This document shows positions 44,686 through 53,470 of a stretch of DNA of 64,000 nt, in pieces. Position numbers and translations under genes: made by a program. Every line of letters begins with the position of its first letter. Within the stretch, counting starts at the first letter, position 1. The notes under the pieces were generated by a model that saw only the letters and a list, made by a program, of their open reading frames with translations, did no database searches and had not been told where the DNA came from. Origin of the DNA: Alphaproteobacteria bacterium (lineage in GTDB: Bacteria > Pseudomonadota > Alphaproteobacteria > UBA2966); the NCBI GenBank assembly GCA_018654745.1, contig JABILA010000071.1, forward strand, positions 1-64,000, in the 5' to 3' direction.

Positions 44686-47001
44686 TCAATTGTTTGCTTT
44701 TGAATTCCGAATTAAACGCCAGATTTTCTCGGAAGTCACCGGCATATCGATGTCCTGTATGCCGAATGGGTCAAGCGCATCGAGGATAGCATCCATCACA
44801 CAGGGCAGCGCACCTGTTGTACCCGCTTCTCCGCATCCCTTGACGCCGAGCGGATTGGTTTTGGCAGGTGCCGGACAATCATCAACACAGAAGGACGGCA
44901 TATTGTCGGCCCTTGGCATGGCGTAATCCATAAACGACCCGGTCAGTAACTGGCCCTGATCATCATAGTGAATGTTTTCCAATAATATCTGGCTGGCCCC
45001 TTGAACAATGCCGCCATGAACCTGGCCTTCAACAATCATCGGGTTGATCCTGTTGCCAAAATCATCCTCAGCCGTATATCGATCCAGCTGAACGACACCC
45101 GTATCGGGATCAATTTCAACCTCGCAGATGTGGCAACCATTGGGAAATGTTGCTGGTGGTGTATCGATCAGCAGATCGGTATCCAAAGTGTCTGCCAGTT
45201 CCCCGGGCCAGTCAGATTGATCATTTCTGCTTGCGGCCAACTCAAGCAACCCGATGGCTCTGTCGGTGCCGGATACGACGAACTTTCCATTTTGAAAATC
45301 GATATCTTCAACAGCTGCTTCCAGCACAAACGCTGCCCAATGAAGACCTTTTTCAATAACGATTTGCGCTGATTGTTTCAGGGCAGCGCCCGAATTAATC
45401 GTGGACTTTGAACCAGTGGTGCCTGAGCTGCCGAGAATTTCATCACTGTCACCCTGAACCAGGTCAAACAGGTTTCCTGGTAAGGAAAAAATATTGGCGA
45501 TGATATTGGCAAATGTCGTAGCGTGGCCCTGCCCCTGGTCAAGAGTGCCTGTCGTCAGGATAACCCGACCTTGATCGGAAAAGTGTATCCGCCCTGTTTC
45601 CACGGCCTGTGCGCCAGTGGCCTTTAAATAACAGGCCAGTCCTCGCCCCCTTATTTTACCGTTTTGGTCGGTGGTCTTTTTTCTTGCGGCAAAGCCGTCA
45701 AAATCGCTTTGTTCCAGGGCCCTGTCGAGGACGGCTTCGAAGTTTCCGCTGTCATAGACAACGCCGGAGGCTGCTTTCCAGGGCATCTGATCTGATCGAA
45801 CCATATTCTGGCGTCGCAAATCGACACAGTCCCGGCCCAGATGACACGCCGCCGAACGCACCAGGCGCTCCATGACATAATTGCCTTCGGGCTGGCCTGC
45901 CCCGCGATAGGGCGTGATGGGCAATTTGTTTGTCAGCACGCATCTTGTGCGCACGGAAACAGCCGGTGTTCGGTAAAGACTGGTAGCACTGGTTAATAGT
46001 GCGAAGGTATGGAGCGACGGAGCCCAGGTGCCAACATAGGCCCCCATATCACTGTAGCCATCGATTCGAACCGCCAAAAAATTCCCGTCATTATCAAGTG
46101 CCAGTTCCGCCTGCCCTTGCCAGTCACGGGCCTGAAAGTCTGACAGGAAACTCTCGCTGCGATCATCTCGCCAATGCACAGGGCAGCCCAGATCACTGGT
46201 GGCATGCAGCAACAAGACAGGTTCCCCGTGATATTGTGCCTTGAGACCGAACGAGCCTCCGACATTGCCGGAGATGACCTGCAACTGCTCAGGCGCCATC
46301 TTCATCACCCCGGTCAACATCCGGTGCATATCCCACACCCCTTGCGTCGGCATGTGCAAGACAAGGCGTCCTGTTACGGGGTCAGCGGAGGCACTTCCGC
46401 AACGGGGTTCCATTGCCGCCACGGCGACCCGGCTGACAACCGGCTCAATCCTCACAATATGAGCAGCTGTGGCAAACGCGGCCTCCGTGGCCTCAACATC
46501 ACCACCCTGCCAGTCCAGACAAAGATTGCCAGCCGTTTCGTGTAGATGCACAGCGTCATTTTTCAAGGCCTGTACCGGGTCAATGACAACCGGCAAGGCC
46601 TCAACGTCAAACTCTATCAGGTCGGCTGCATCCCTCGCCTGATTTCGGGTTTCGGCCACCACAAAGGCTACGGCCTCGCCCACATGACGTACCCTCTCAT
46701 GCGCCAGGGCATAACGGTTCGGCACAAAAGGAGCCGTGCCATCCTGGTTTGTGATCGACATGTCAAACGGGAAGGCTGTGTAACCGGCTGCAGCCAGATC
46801 CGCGAAGGTATAAACGGCGAGAACGCCTGGCTGGGCGCGCGCGATACTTATATCCAGGTTCCGAATGATGCCATGAGGATAAGGGCTGCGATAGACGACG
46901 CCATGGGCTTGTCCGGCAATTGCCACATCGTCTGAATATCGCCCCTGCCCTCGCAACAAGTGGTCGTCTTCACGCCTCAGGTCAGTGGCTGCATGTCCCA
47001 T
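44686..47001 (-). CDS. Xanthine dehydrogenase-family molybdopterin-binding (CoxL-like) subunit, copy 2
   Basis: The 771-residue protein is a paralogue of the neighbour downstream and of the one at 59374. It begins at DDHLLRGQGRYSDDVAIAGQ without any N-terminal 2Fe-2S domain. The motifs are GGSFGLKAQYHGEPVLL, PYRGAGQPEGNYVMERLV at the active-site loop, DQGQGHATTFANI, GSSGTTGSKSTINSG, and KGCGEAGTTGAL with the catalytic glutamate. PYRGAG marks an aldehyde-oxidase-like (form II) enzyme. It starts 5 bp after the IlvD/Edd dehydratase gene. Two tandem large subunits may be alternative catalytic partners for one small/medium pair encoded elsewhere. Confidence 0.88.
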   Translation of the reverse strand: MGHAATDLRREDDHLLRGQGRYSDDVAIAGQAHGVVYRSPYPHGIIRNLDISIARAQPGVLAVYTFADLAAAGYTAFPFDMSITNQDGTAPFVPNRYALAHERVRHVGEAVAFVVAETRNQARDAADLIEFDVEALPVVIDPVQALKNDAVHLHETAGNLCLDWQGGDVEATEAAFATAAHIVRIEPVVSRVAVAAMEPRCGSASADPVTGRLVLHMPTQGVWDMHRMLTGVMKMAPEQLQVISGNVGGSFGLKAQYHGEPVLLLHATSDLGCPVHWRDDRSESFLSDFQARDWQGQAELALDNDGNFLAVRIDGYSDMGAYVGTWAPSLHTFALLTSATSLYRTPAVSVRTRCVLTNKLPITPYRGAGQPEGNYVMERLVRSAACHLGRDCVDLRRQNMVRSDQMPWKAASGVVYDSGNFEAVLDRALEQSDFDGFAARKKTTDQNGKIRGRGLACYLKATGAQAVETGRIHFSDQGRVILTTGTLDQGQGHATTFANIIANIFSLPGNLFDLVQGDSDEILGSSGTTGSKSTINSGAALKQSAQIVIEKGLHWAAFVLEAAVEDIDFQNGKFVVSGTDRAIGLLELAASRNDQSDWPGELADTLDTDLLIDTPPATFPNGCHICEVEIDPDTGVVQLDRYTAEDDFGNRINPMIVEGQVHGGIVQGASQILLENIHYDDQGQLLTGSFMDYAMPRADNMPSFCVDDCPAPAKTNPLGVKGCGEAGTTGALPCVMDAILDALDPFGIQDIDMPVTSEKIWRLIRNSKANN

Positions 47002-47006
47002 GGCGA

Positions 47007-48737
47007 TCAGTGAATTTCTGGTTCCGGTACGGCTTCATCTCCGGTCTCCAGATAATCAAAATCACACCCTAGATGTGCCTGAGTAACGTGTGCCGCATAC
47101 ATGGCACCGAACCCTCGGGGATAAACCGGCTTTGGTTGAACCCAGGCGGCTTTGCGTCTGGCCAGTTCTTCATCACTTACCTTCAGTTCCAGAATGCGTT
47201 TTTCCACATCCAGTTGAATGATATCGCCCTCTTCAACCAGGGCCAGCGGGCCGCCAACAAAGCTTTCTGGCGACACATGCAAAACACAGGTGCCATAGGA
47301 TGTGCCGCTCATCCGGGCATCGGATATCCGCACCATGTCCCGGACACCTTGTTCCAACAGTTTTTTGGGCAAGGGCAATTGACCCCATTCAGGCATGCCA
47401 GGGCCACCCAAAGGCCCCGCATGTTTCAGGACCAGAACGGACTCAGCTGTGACCTCAAGATCAGGGTCATCAATCCGGGCTGCCATATCGTTGTAGTCTG
47501 CGAATACCACCGCCGGTCCCTCATGTGACCACAAATCCGGTTCGGCTGCAGACGCCTTGATCACGGCACCATCCGGGGCAAGGTTGCCACGCAGAACGGC
47601 CGTTGATCCAACTTTGGATACGGCATTTTCGGGTGAGCGAATAACGTCATCCTGATAAACACCGGCATCGCCCTGGTTGTCCCCAAGCGATTGACCGTTC
47701 ACCGTAATGCAGGAGAAATCAAGATGATCTTTCATCACCGACATCAAACCGCGCAGTCCACCGGCATAATAAAAGTCTTCCATCAGGTATTTTCCTGATG
47801 GGCGAATATTGGCCAACACGGGCACTTCTTCTGAAATTTCATCAAAGCGGTCGATGGAAAGATCAATTCCGGCGCGCCGGGCCATGGCCACCAGATGAAC
47901 AATGGCATTGGTCGAACCACCCAGCGCCATATCAACAGCAATGGCATTGTCAAAAGCAGCAGCAGTCAGGATGTCTGTGGGTTTCAGGTCTTCCCAGACC
48001 ATATCAACGATGCGCCTGCCACTGGCCGCAGCCATGCGGCTGTGATTGCTGTCAGGTGCCGGAATGGACGACGCCCCCGGCAAGGTCATGCCCAATGCTT
48101 CGGCCAGGGACATCATGGTTGCCGCCGTGCCCATGGTCATACATGTGCCGGGGGAGCGCGCGATGCCGCCTTCGATTTCGCCCCAGTCCTCTTCGGTTAT
48201 GTTACCTGCCCGCAATTCGGCCCAGTACTTCCAAGTATCTGACCCGGATCCCAGGGTTTCACCGCGCCAGTTTCCCCGCAACATGGGACCAGCCGGTACA
48301 TAGATGCTCGGCAGGTCCATGCTGACGGCGCCCATGATCATGGCAGGTGTGGTTTTGTCACAGCCCCCTAGTAATACGACCCCGTCAATGGGATGAGACC
48401 GAATCAGTTCTTCCGTTTCCATGGCAAGGAAGTTGCGATACATCATGGTCGTCGGTTTGACATAGGGCTCGGACAGGGACATGGCAGGCAGTTCCACCGG
48501 AAAACCACCGGCCTGATAAACACCCCTTTTGATTTCTTCTACGCGCTGCGGGAAATGGCTGTGACAGGGATTGATGTCGCTCCAGGTATTAATGATCGCG
48601 ATTACCGGCTTGCCGCCAAAATCGTTTTCGTCATAGCCCATTTGTTTGGCACGACTGCGATGACCAAATGAGCGCAAGTCCTGCACGCCATACCAGCGAA
48701 AACTTCTCAGGTCTTCAGGTGTCTTTTTCTTAGCCAC
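47007..48737 (-). CDS. IlvD/Edd family sugar-acid dehydratase, second copy
   Basis: The 576-residue [2Fe-2S] dehydratase has cluster cysteines Cys58 (INPCHSHF), Cys126 (GGCDKTTPA) and Cys199 (PGTCMTMG). They are spaced 68 and 73 residues apart exactly as in the copy at 17872. The two differ widely elsewhere and so probably act on different acids. The C-terminal block SDEELARRKAAW is shared. It sits between the acyl-CoA ligase and the CoxL-like genes. Molybdenum-dependent oxidation of an aldose-like aldehyde to an acid, then dehydration here, is one reading of the order. Confidence 0.86.
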   Translation of the reverse strand: MAKKKTPEDLRSFRWYGVQDLRSFGHRSRAKQMGYDENDFGGKPVIAIINTWSDINPCHSHFPQRVEEIKRGVYQAGGFPVELPAMSLSEPYVKPTTMMYRNFLAMETEELIRSHPIDGVVLLGGCDKTTPAMIMGAVSMDLPSIYVPAGPMLRGNWRGETLGSGSDTWKYWAELRAGNITEEDWGEIEGGIARSPGTCMTMGTAATMMSLAEALGMTLPGASSIPAPDSNHSRMAAASGRRIVDMVWEDLKPTDILTAAAFDNAIAVDMALGGSTNAIVHLVAMARRAGIDLSIDRFDEISEEVPVLANIRPSGKYLMEDFYYAGGLRGLMSVMKDHLDFSCITVNGQSLGDNQGDAGVYQDDVIRSPENAVSKVGSTAVLRGNLAPDGAVIKASAAEPDLWSHEGPAVVFADYNDMAARIDDPDLEVTAESVLVLKHAGPLGGPGMPEWGQLPLPKKLLEQGVRDMVRISDARMSGTSYGTCVLHVSPESFVGGPLALVEEGDIIQLDVEKRILELKVSDEELARRKAAWVQPKPVYPRGFGAMYAAHVTQAHLGCDFDYLETGDEAVPEPEIH

Positions 48738-48786
48738 TTGATACTTCTCCAGCGTTTCAATTCAAAATCAATTCTTCAGTCTGATG

Positions 48787-50331
48787 TCATGTTGCGGGGC
48801 CAGGAAATTGCTCACGCAAAACCCGCTTCAGGGGCTTGCCCGTCGGGTTACGGGGAATGACGTCAATGAACGCCACACCCTTTGGTGTCTTGAAAGATGC
48901 CATTTTGCCATCGCAATATTTCATGAGATCAGCCTCGCTGGTGCTGTCATCTTTACGCACCACAACGGCAAACGGACTTTCGCCCCAGGCCTCGCTGGGT
49001 TGCCCGATTACAGCCACGTCTGCAACGCCATCATGCTGCAACAAAACATTTTCAATTTCAGCAGGGTAAACATTTTCACCGCCGGAAATCACCATGTCCT
49101 TGATCCGGTCATGGATAGTAACAAATCCATCGACATCCATGATGGCCACATCGCCCGTAAGCAGCCAGCCGTCACGCAGGGTTTCAGCCGTGGCATCCGG
49201 TCGGTTCCAGTAACCGATCATATTATGATCACCGCGCAACAGGATCTGGCCTGGCTCACCTGGCTGCACGTCGTTCAGATCATCATCCACAACCCGCACA
49301 TCCGTCAGCATATAGCCCCGCCCGGTGGAACCGGCCCGTTCAATGGCGTCTTTACCACCGATATAACAACCTGGCCCGCCCGTCTCGGTCATGCCATAGA
49401 CCTGTTCAATTTCAATTCCGTAAGCCTTGTATTTTTCGATCAGGGCAGCGGGCACAGGTGAGGCCCCACTGAGAATATTGCGCAAGGCTGACAAATCGCG
49501 CTTGTCAAAGTCGGGCACGGTCAACATGAAATTCAACATGGCAGGAACCGCCAGGGTCGTCGCAATACGCTCTTTTTCAATAACGTCCCACATGCCCACG
49601 GGATCAAACTGGCGCATTAAAACCACACTGGTGCCGCAATGCATGGCGCTGACGATCGGCGTCAGTGCCCCCACATGGAACAGCGGCAAGACGATCAAAT
49701 AACGATCCCGAGGCCCCAGATCCATTGTTGTCAGAACATTGTTTTGCGCCCCAAAAATCGTGTTGTGGGTATGCATAACCCCTTTTGGCAATCCGGTGGT
49801 GCCTGAGGTATACATAATGAACATCAGATCATCATTTTCCGAGGGGCAGTCTGGTTCCGAAATATCGCCGTCGTTGATTAAACTATAATAGGGATCAGCC
49901 CAGACATGGCGTTTGTCTTCAGGTCCGACTTCAATCCAGTTGGCGATATCTGTCGCCTCTTCTGCCCTGTCATGAAGGTCAGCAACGGTGTCGGCAAATT
50001 CCACCCCATAGATCAGGGTGGTTGCGCCGCAATCCTTGAGGATGAAGGCAAGCTCGTCCGCGACCAGTCGCCAGTTCAGGGGTACGGCAACCGCACCAAG
50101 TTTCGCCGCGGCATAAAAGGTATCGACAAATTCGATGCCGTTGAACAACAACATCGCAACCCTGTCGCCCCGCTTCACACCCCGTGCAGCCAGGGAATGA
50201 GCAAGCGCATTAACGCGTTGATTCACTTCGGCGTAGGAAAAACGCTGGCCCGCAGCCAGATCGACAATGGCTTCTACGTCTGGCGAGATATAGGCCCGGC
50301 GGCGAAATAGTTCGCCCAGATTTTTATTCAA
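48787..50331 (-). CDS. AMP-forming acyl-CoA ligase
   Basis: The enzyme activates a carboxylic acid as acyl-AMP and then as acyl-CoA. The 514-residue product has the P-loop YTSGTTGLPKGVMHTH near residue 170, YGMTETGG near residue 315, LLTGDVAIMDVDG near residue 390, and the catalytic lysine in NPTGKPLKRVLRE at the C-terminus. The start is a TTG at 50331 with GGGAGAG just upstream, which is unusual but well supported. It is 21 bp after the enoyl-CoA hydratase gene. The acyl group is not predictable; medium-chain or aromatic acids are common. Confidence 0.88.
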   Translation of the reverse strand: MNKNLGELFRRRAYISPDVEAIVDLAAGQRFSYAEVNQRVNALAHSLAARGVKRGDRVAMLLFNGIEFVDTFYAAAKLGAVAVPLNWRLVADELAFILKDCGATTLIYGVEFADTVADLHDRAEEATDIANWIEVGPEDKRHVWADPYYSLINDGDISEPDCPSENDDLMFIMYTSGTTGLPKGVMHTHNTIFGAQNNVLTTMDLGPRDRYLIVLPLFHVGALTPIVSAMHCGTSVVLMRQFDPVGMWDVIEKERIATTLAVPAMLNFMLTVPDFDKRDLSALRNILSGASPVPAALIEKYKAYGIEIEQVYGMTETGGPGCYIGGKDAIERAGSTGRGYMLTDVRVVDDDLNDVQPGEPGQILLRGDHNMIGYWNRPDATAETLRDGWLLTGDVAIMDVDGFVTIHDRIKDMVISGGENVYPAEIENVLLQHDGVADVAVIGQPSEAWGESPFAVVVRKDDSTSEADLMKYCDGKMASFKTPKGVAFIDVIPRNPTGKPLKRVLREQFPGPAT

Positions 50332-50352
50332 GATTGCTCTCCCGTTTTTTTC

Positions 50353-51141
50353 TTAATTGCCGGTGTATTTCGGATCCCGCTTTTCCAGAAATGCCTTCAC
50401 ACCTTCGGCGTAATCGTCTGCACTCTGGGCCAGGGCATATTGATCATAATCACTGTGGCTGGCGACATGCGAAAGTGCATTGGCATAGGCGTTAATATCC
50501 TGTTTGCACATACGTAAAGCCACTGGCGGCAGGGACGCGGCGCGTTCAGCCATTGCCATCGCAGCATCCAGCGTTGTGCCATCATCAACCGCTTCGTCGG
50601 CAAAACCCCAGTCGACGGCGCGGTCGGCCATAATTTTTTCGGCGAGGATTACAATTCGTTTGGCGCGCGCGGGTCCAACCAGATTGGTGATCCGTGGCAC
50701 AGATCCCCAGCTCATATTCATGCCGCGTTCAATTTCCGGCACATACATGCCCGATGATTTGCCAATAATCCGCAGGTCCGTGGCTACAGAAAGCGCCACA
50801 CCGCCGCCAACGCACCAGCCTTCCATGGCAGAAATTGTCAGCGCCTGAATTTCTTCCCAGGCCCGACACATCCGGGCCCCTGTCATCAATCCCAATCGGC
50901 GCTCAGCCAGACCGGCATCCCGGATGGCAGCCATTTCCGTATCTTTCAGGTCGGCGCCCATGGTGAAGTGGTCTGATCGCCCTGTCAGGATAACGGCAGA
51001 CGTTTCAAAATCATTGTCGAAGGATCGGGCAGCTTCGGTGAGTTCCCGCAATAGCTCAATTGACAAGGCATTGGCCGCAAAGCCCCGGTCAAAGCGCACA
51101 ATTGCAATGCGCCCTTGTTTCTCAATTGTCACGTATTTCAT
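50353..51141 (-). CDS. Enoyl-CoA hydratase/isomerase family protein
   Basis: This crotonase-fold enzyme has 262 residues. The oxyanion-hole block is SDHFTMGADLKDTEM near residue 60 and the second is EGWCVGGGVALSVATDLRI near residue 107. In the region where hydratases carry two catalytic glutamates, Glu occurs in PEIERGMNMSWG, but the second position looks replaced, so isomerase, hydrolase or lyase activity is possible. GGAGG precedes the ATG. It is the first gene of the seven-gene leftward operon and diverges from the aldo/keto reductase gene. Confidence 0.85.
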   Translation of the reverse strand: MKYVTIEKQGRIAIVRFDRGFAANALSIELLRELTEAARSFDNDFETSAVILTGRSDHFTMGADLKDTEMAAIRDAGLAERRLGLMTGARMCRAWEEIQALTISAMEGWCVGGGVALSVATDLRIIGKSSGMYVPEIERGMNMSWGSVPRITNLVGPARAKRIVILAEKIMADRAVDWGFADEAVDDGTTLDAAMAMAERAASLPPVALRMCKQDINAYANALSHVASHSDYDQYALAQSADDYAEGVKAFLEKRDPKYTGN

Positions 51142-51279
51142 GGAACCTCCCTGGATATTTTCATATCAAACACCAAATGTCGCAAGCGAACCAGCCCGTT
51201 GCCAACTTGTTGCCGTTGCACGGGCAACTTATTGGCTAAACCGGTTTGATATGTCAGGCTGTGATCTCTGGGGGGAACT
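51142..51279. promoter_or_regulatory. Divergent control region of the 40-57 kb locus
   Basis: This gap drives the leftward acyl-CoA operon and the rightward aldo/keto reductase gene. It holds a 10-bp inverted repeat, CATATCAAAC (51162-51171) and GTTTGATATG (51244-51253), one arm near each start. Between them is a cluster of GTTGCC (51198-51203), GTTGCC (51209-51214), GTTGCA (51215-51220) and the inverted GGGCAAC (51222-51228). The layout looks like paired operators for one regulator. No strong promoter boxes were recognised. Confidence 0.45.
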
Positions 51280-52236
51280 ATGGAATACACAAAACTGGGT
51301 CGAACCGGACTTGAGGTCAGTGTGGCGGGACTTGGCTGTGGTGGGCATAGTCGGTTGGGTAAAACACGTGGCGCAAGCACGGCTGAATCCATCGAGGTGG
51401 TAGAGGCAGCCCTGGACCTTGGCATCAATTTCATTGATACAGCTCCGGCTTATGGCACCGAAAGCATTGTCGGTACCGCTTTGAAAGGTCGTCGTGACAA
51501 AGTCGTGCTTTCGACCAAAACCCAGATCGTAAATTCTGGCAGCGATTTTCTCGGATCAGACTTCAAAGACCCCGGGACTCTCAGGACTGATCTGGAAAAA
51601 TCTCTCAAGGCCCTGCAAACTGACTATGTCGACGTCTACCATCTGCATGGGGTCATGCCGGACCAGTATCCGTGGTGCGCAGAACATCTGGCGCCGGTTC
51701 TGAAAGACCTGCAGTCAGAAGGCAAGATCAGATTTACCGGCATCACTGAACGCTTCATCCATGACCCGCCCCATCATATGTTGATCGATGCTCTTAAAGA
51801 CGATCACTGGGATGTTATCATGACCGGTTTCAACCTGATCAATCCATCCGCCAGAGACGTTGTATTCCCGCAAACCAGATCACGGGCAGTTGGTACCTTG
51901 CTGATGTTCGCCGTCCGTCGCGCCCTCAGTCAGCCCGACGCCCTGAGAAGCCTTATGGTCGATCTGGTTGCTGAGGGTCTGATTTCCGCAGGCGAAATCG
52001 ACGCAGATAATCCATTGGATTTTTTATTGGCAGAGAGTGATGCAAATTCTGTGGTGGAAGCCGCCTATCGGTTTTGCCGGCATGAACCCGGCGTGGATAT
52101 AGTCCTGACTGGTACTGGTTCTGTTGACCATCTGGTCGAAAATGTTGGCTCAATTCTAAAGCCTGCATTGTCGGAAAATACGCATATGCGACTACGTGGA
52201 TTGTTCGGGCATATCAACAGCGTTTCCGGAAATTAG
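51280..52236 (+). CDS. Aldo/keto reductase
   Basis: The 318-residue NADP(H)-dependent TIM-barrel enzyme shows the AKR catalytic set: Asp53 (FIDTAPAYG), Tyr58, Lys80 (LSTK) and His123 (YHLHG). A GGGGGG-rich ribosome site precedes the ATG. It resembles bacterial AKRs annotated as L-galactose or pyridoxal-type dehydrogenases, which often oxidise sugars. It is divergent from the enoyl-CoA hydratase operon and upstream of the TAXI-TRAP genes, 142 bp before the first of them. Substrate unknown. Confidence 0.88.
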   Translation: MEYTKLGRTGLEVSVAGLGCGGHSRLGKTRGASTAESIEVVEAALDLGINFIDTAPAYGTESIVGTALKGRRDKVVLSTKTQIVNSGSDFLGSDFKDPGTLRTDLEKSLKALQTDYVDVYHLHGVMPDQYPWCAEHLAPVLKDLQSEGKIRFTGITERFIHDPPHHMLIDALKDDHWDVIMTGFNLINPSARDVVFPQTRSRAVGTLLMFAVRRALSQPDALRSLMVDLVAEGLISAGEIDADNPLDFLLAESDANSVVEAAYRFCRHEPGVDIVLTGTGSVDHLVENVGSILKPALSENTHMRLRGLFGHINSVSGN

Positions 52237-52378
52237 GCCGTAGAATTCAAAATTTATTGTGCTAAGCTAATTGTGAGAATGAATGGCAACACGACAATAA
52301 CAAACAAATAATCAAGCCGTGTCTTCTGTTCATAAAGGGGTAATACAAAAGAATTTCATGTTTCAGGGAGAAATTGAC

Positions 52379-53359
52379 ATGTCACGAATCTCAAAACTAT
52401 TGGCAACTGCTGCGGTGGTTGGCCTTGTTACTGCAGGTACATCAACAGGCGCGTTTGCAGCGGACACATTTGTCCGCATCGCCTCTGGTCCGGCAGGTGG
52501 TAGCTGGTACCCACTGGGTGCCAAGATGGCTGAAATATTCGGCAAAAATGTCAGCGGCATTTCGACATCCAACGGCCCTGGCGGCGGCATCGGTAACGTC
52601 CTGGACGTCAACAAGGGTGAGGCCGAGCTGGGCTGGACCTATGGGCACACAGCCTATGACGGATACACAGGTGTGGCCCCGTCGTTCAAGAAAGCCAACC
52701 CGAATGTCCGCCATCTGGCTACATTCTATCCGGCTGCTTTTCAAACTGCCGTTCTGGCCAAATCCGGAATCATGAGCTACGCCGATCTGAAGGACAAAAA
52801 CATCAGCCCCGGCAAGGCCAAGTGGTCCGGCTATGCAGCCTTCAAGATGATTGCAGGCAAATACGGCTTTTCCGTTGACGATGTCAAAAAAGCTGGCGGT
52901 GCAGTTCACCATGTCGGGTATTCAGACTCAGTTGCCCTGATGAAAGATGGTCACATCGATGCTTTCTCCGGCCTGACAAGTTTGCCACAGGCATCATTCC
53001 TGGATCTCGAATTCAACCCTGGCATTCGTCTGCTGCCTGTCAGCGAAGAAGTTCTGGGTGGCATTCTGAAATCCAACCCTGGCTATGTGCGTGTGGACAT
53101 GAATTCTTCACACTACAAAAGCATGAAGTCCACCGTCCCGACTTTGGGTGCAGTGACCATCATGGTGGTAAACAAGGATTTGTCTGACGACATCGTCTAC
53201 AACATCACCAAGGCCCTTTGGGAAAATCATGCCGACCTCGCCGGTGTGAAAAAGGTCTGGAACAAGGTGAAGCTTGAAAATGCCCTGCGGGGTGCAGCAA
53301 CACCGGTTCACCCTGGTGCCATGCGTTATTACAAGGAAAAGGGCGTCAAAAAAATGTAG
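52379..53359 (+). CDS. TAXI-family TRAP transporter solute-binding protein
   Basis: This is the periplasmic receptor of a TRAP importer. The start at 52379 (MSRISKLLATAAVVG) is chosen because GGGAGAAA lies 5 bases upstream; a longer frame begins at a GTG. A Sec signal peptide ends near AFAADTF (residue 28). The TAXI pattern is clear: IASGPAGGSWYPLGAKMAE near residue 32, STSNGPGGGIGNVLDVN near residue 62, and ELGWTYGHTAYDGY. The length (326) is normal. A strong terminator separates it from the permease gene, so it is probably made in excess. Ligand unknown; dicarboxylates and glutamate are known for TAXI systems. Confidence 0.93.
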   Translation: MSRISKLLATAAVVGLVTAGTSTGAFAADTFVRIASGPAGGSWYPLGAKMAEIFGKNVSGISTSNGPGGGIGNVLDVNKGEAELGWTYGHTAYDGYTGVAPSFKKANPNVRHLATFYPAAFQTAVLAKSGIMSYADLKDKNISPGKAKWSGYAAFKMIAGKYGFSVDDVKKAGGAVHHVGYSDSVALMKDGHIDAFSGLTSLPQASFLDLEFNPGIRLLPVSEEVLGGILKSNPGYVRVDMNSSHYKSMKSTVPTLGAVTIMVVNKDLSDDIVYNITKALWENHADLAGVKKVWNKVKLENALRGAATPVHPGAMRYYKEKGVKKM

Positions 53360-53385
53360 GCACTCGCCTGCATGATGCTTTGTTT

Positions 53386-53431
53386 TGCAGGGTGCGGTCA
53401 GGAATTATCTGTCGCACCCTGCATCTTTTTT
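53386..53431 (+). terminator. Terminator/attenuator between TRAP receptor and permease genes
   Basis: TGCAGGGTGCG (53386-53396) and CGCACCCTGCA (53413-53423) form an 11-bp stem with a 16-base loop, followed by TC and six T. It would stop most transcripts after the receptor gene and let a minority reach the permease gene, whose start is 40 bp further on. Confidence 0.88.
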
Positions 53432-53470
53432 CCGGGATTTCGGTGAAGCCACAGGGTACCCATATCCGCC

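Noticed and set aside
42323-47001. Aerobic carbon-monoxide dehydrogenase
   Set aside because: The active-site loops read FRGAGG and PYRGAG, not the VAYRCSFR form that marks true CO dehydrogenase, and coxM and coxS are absent.
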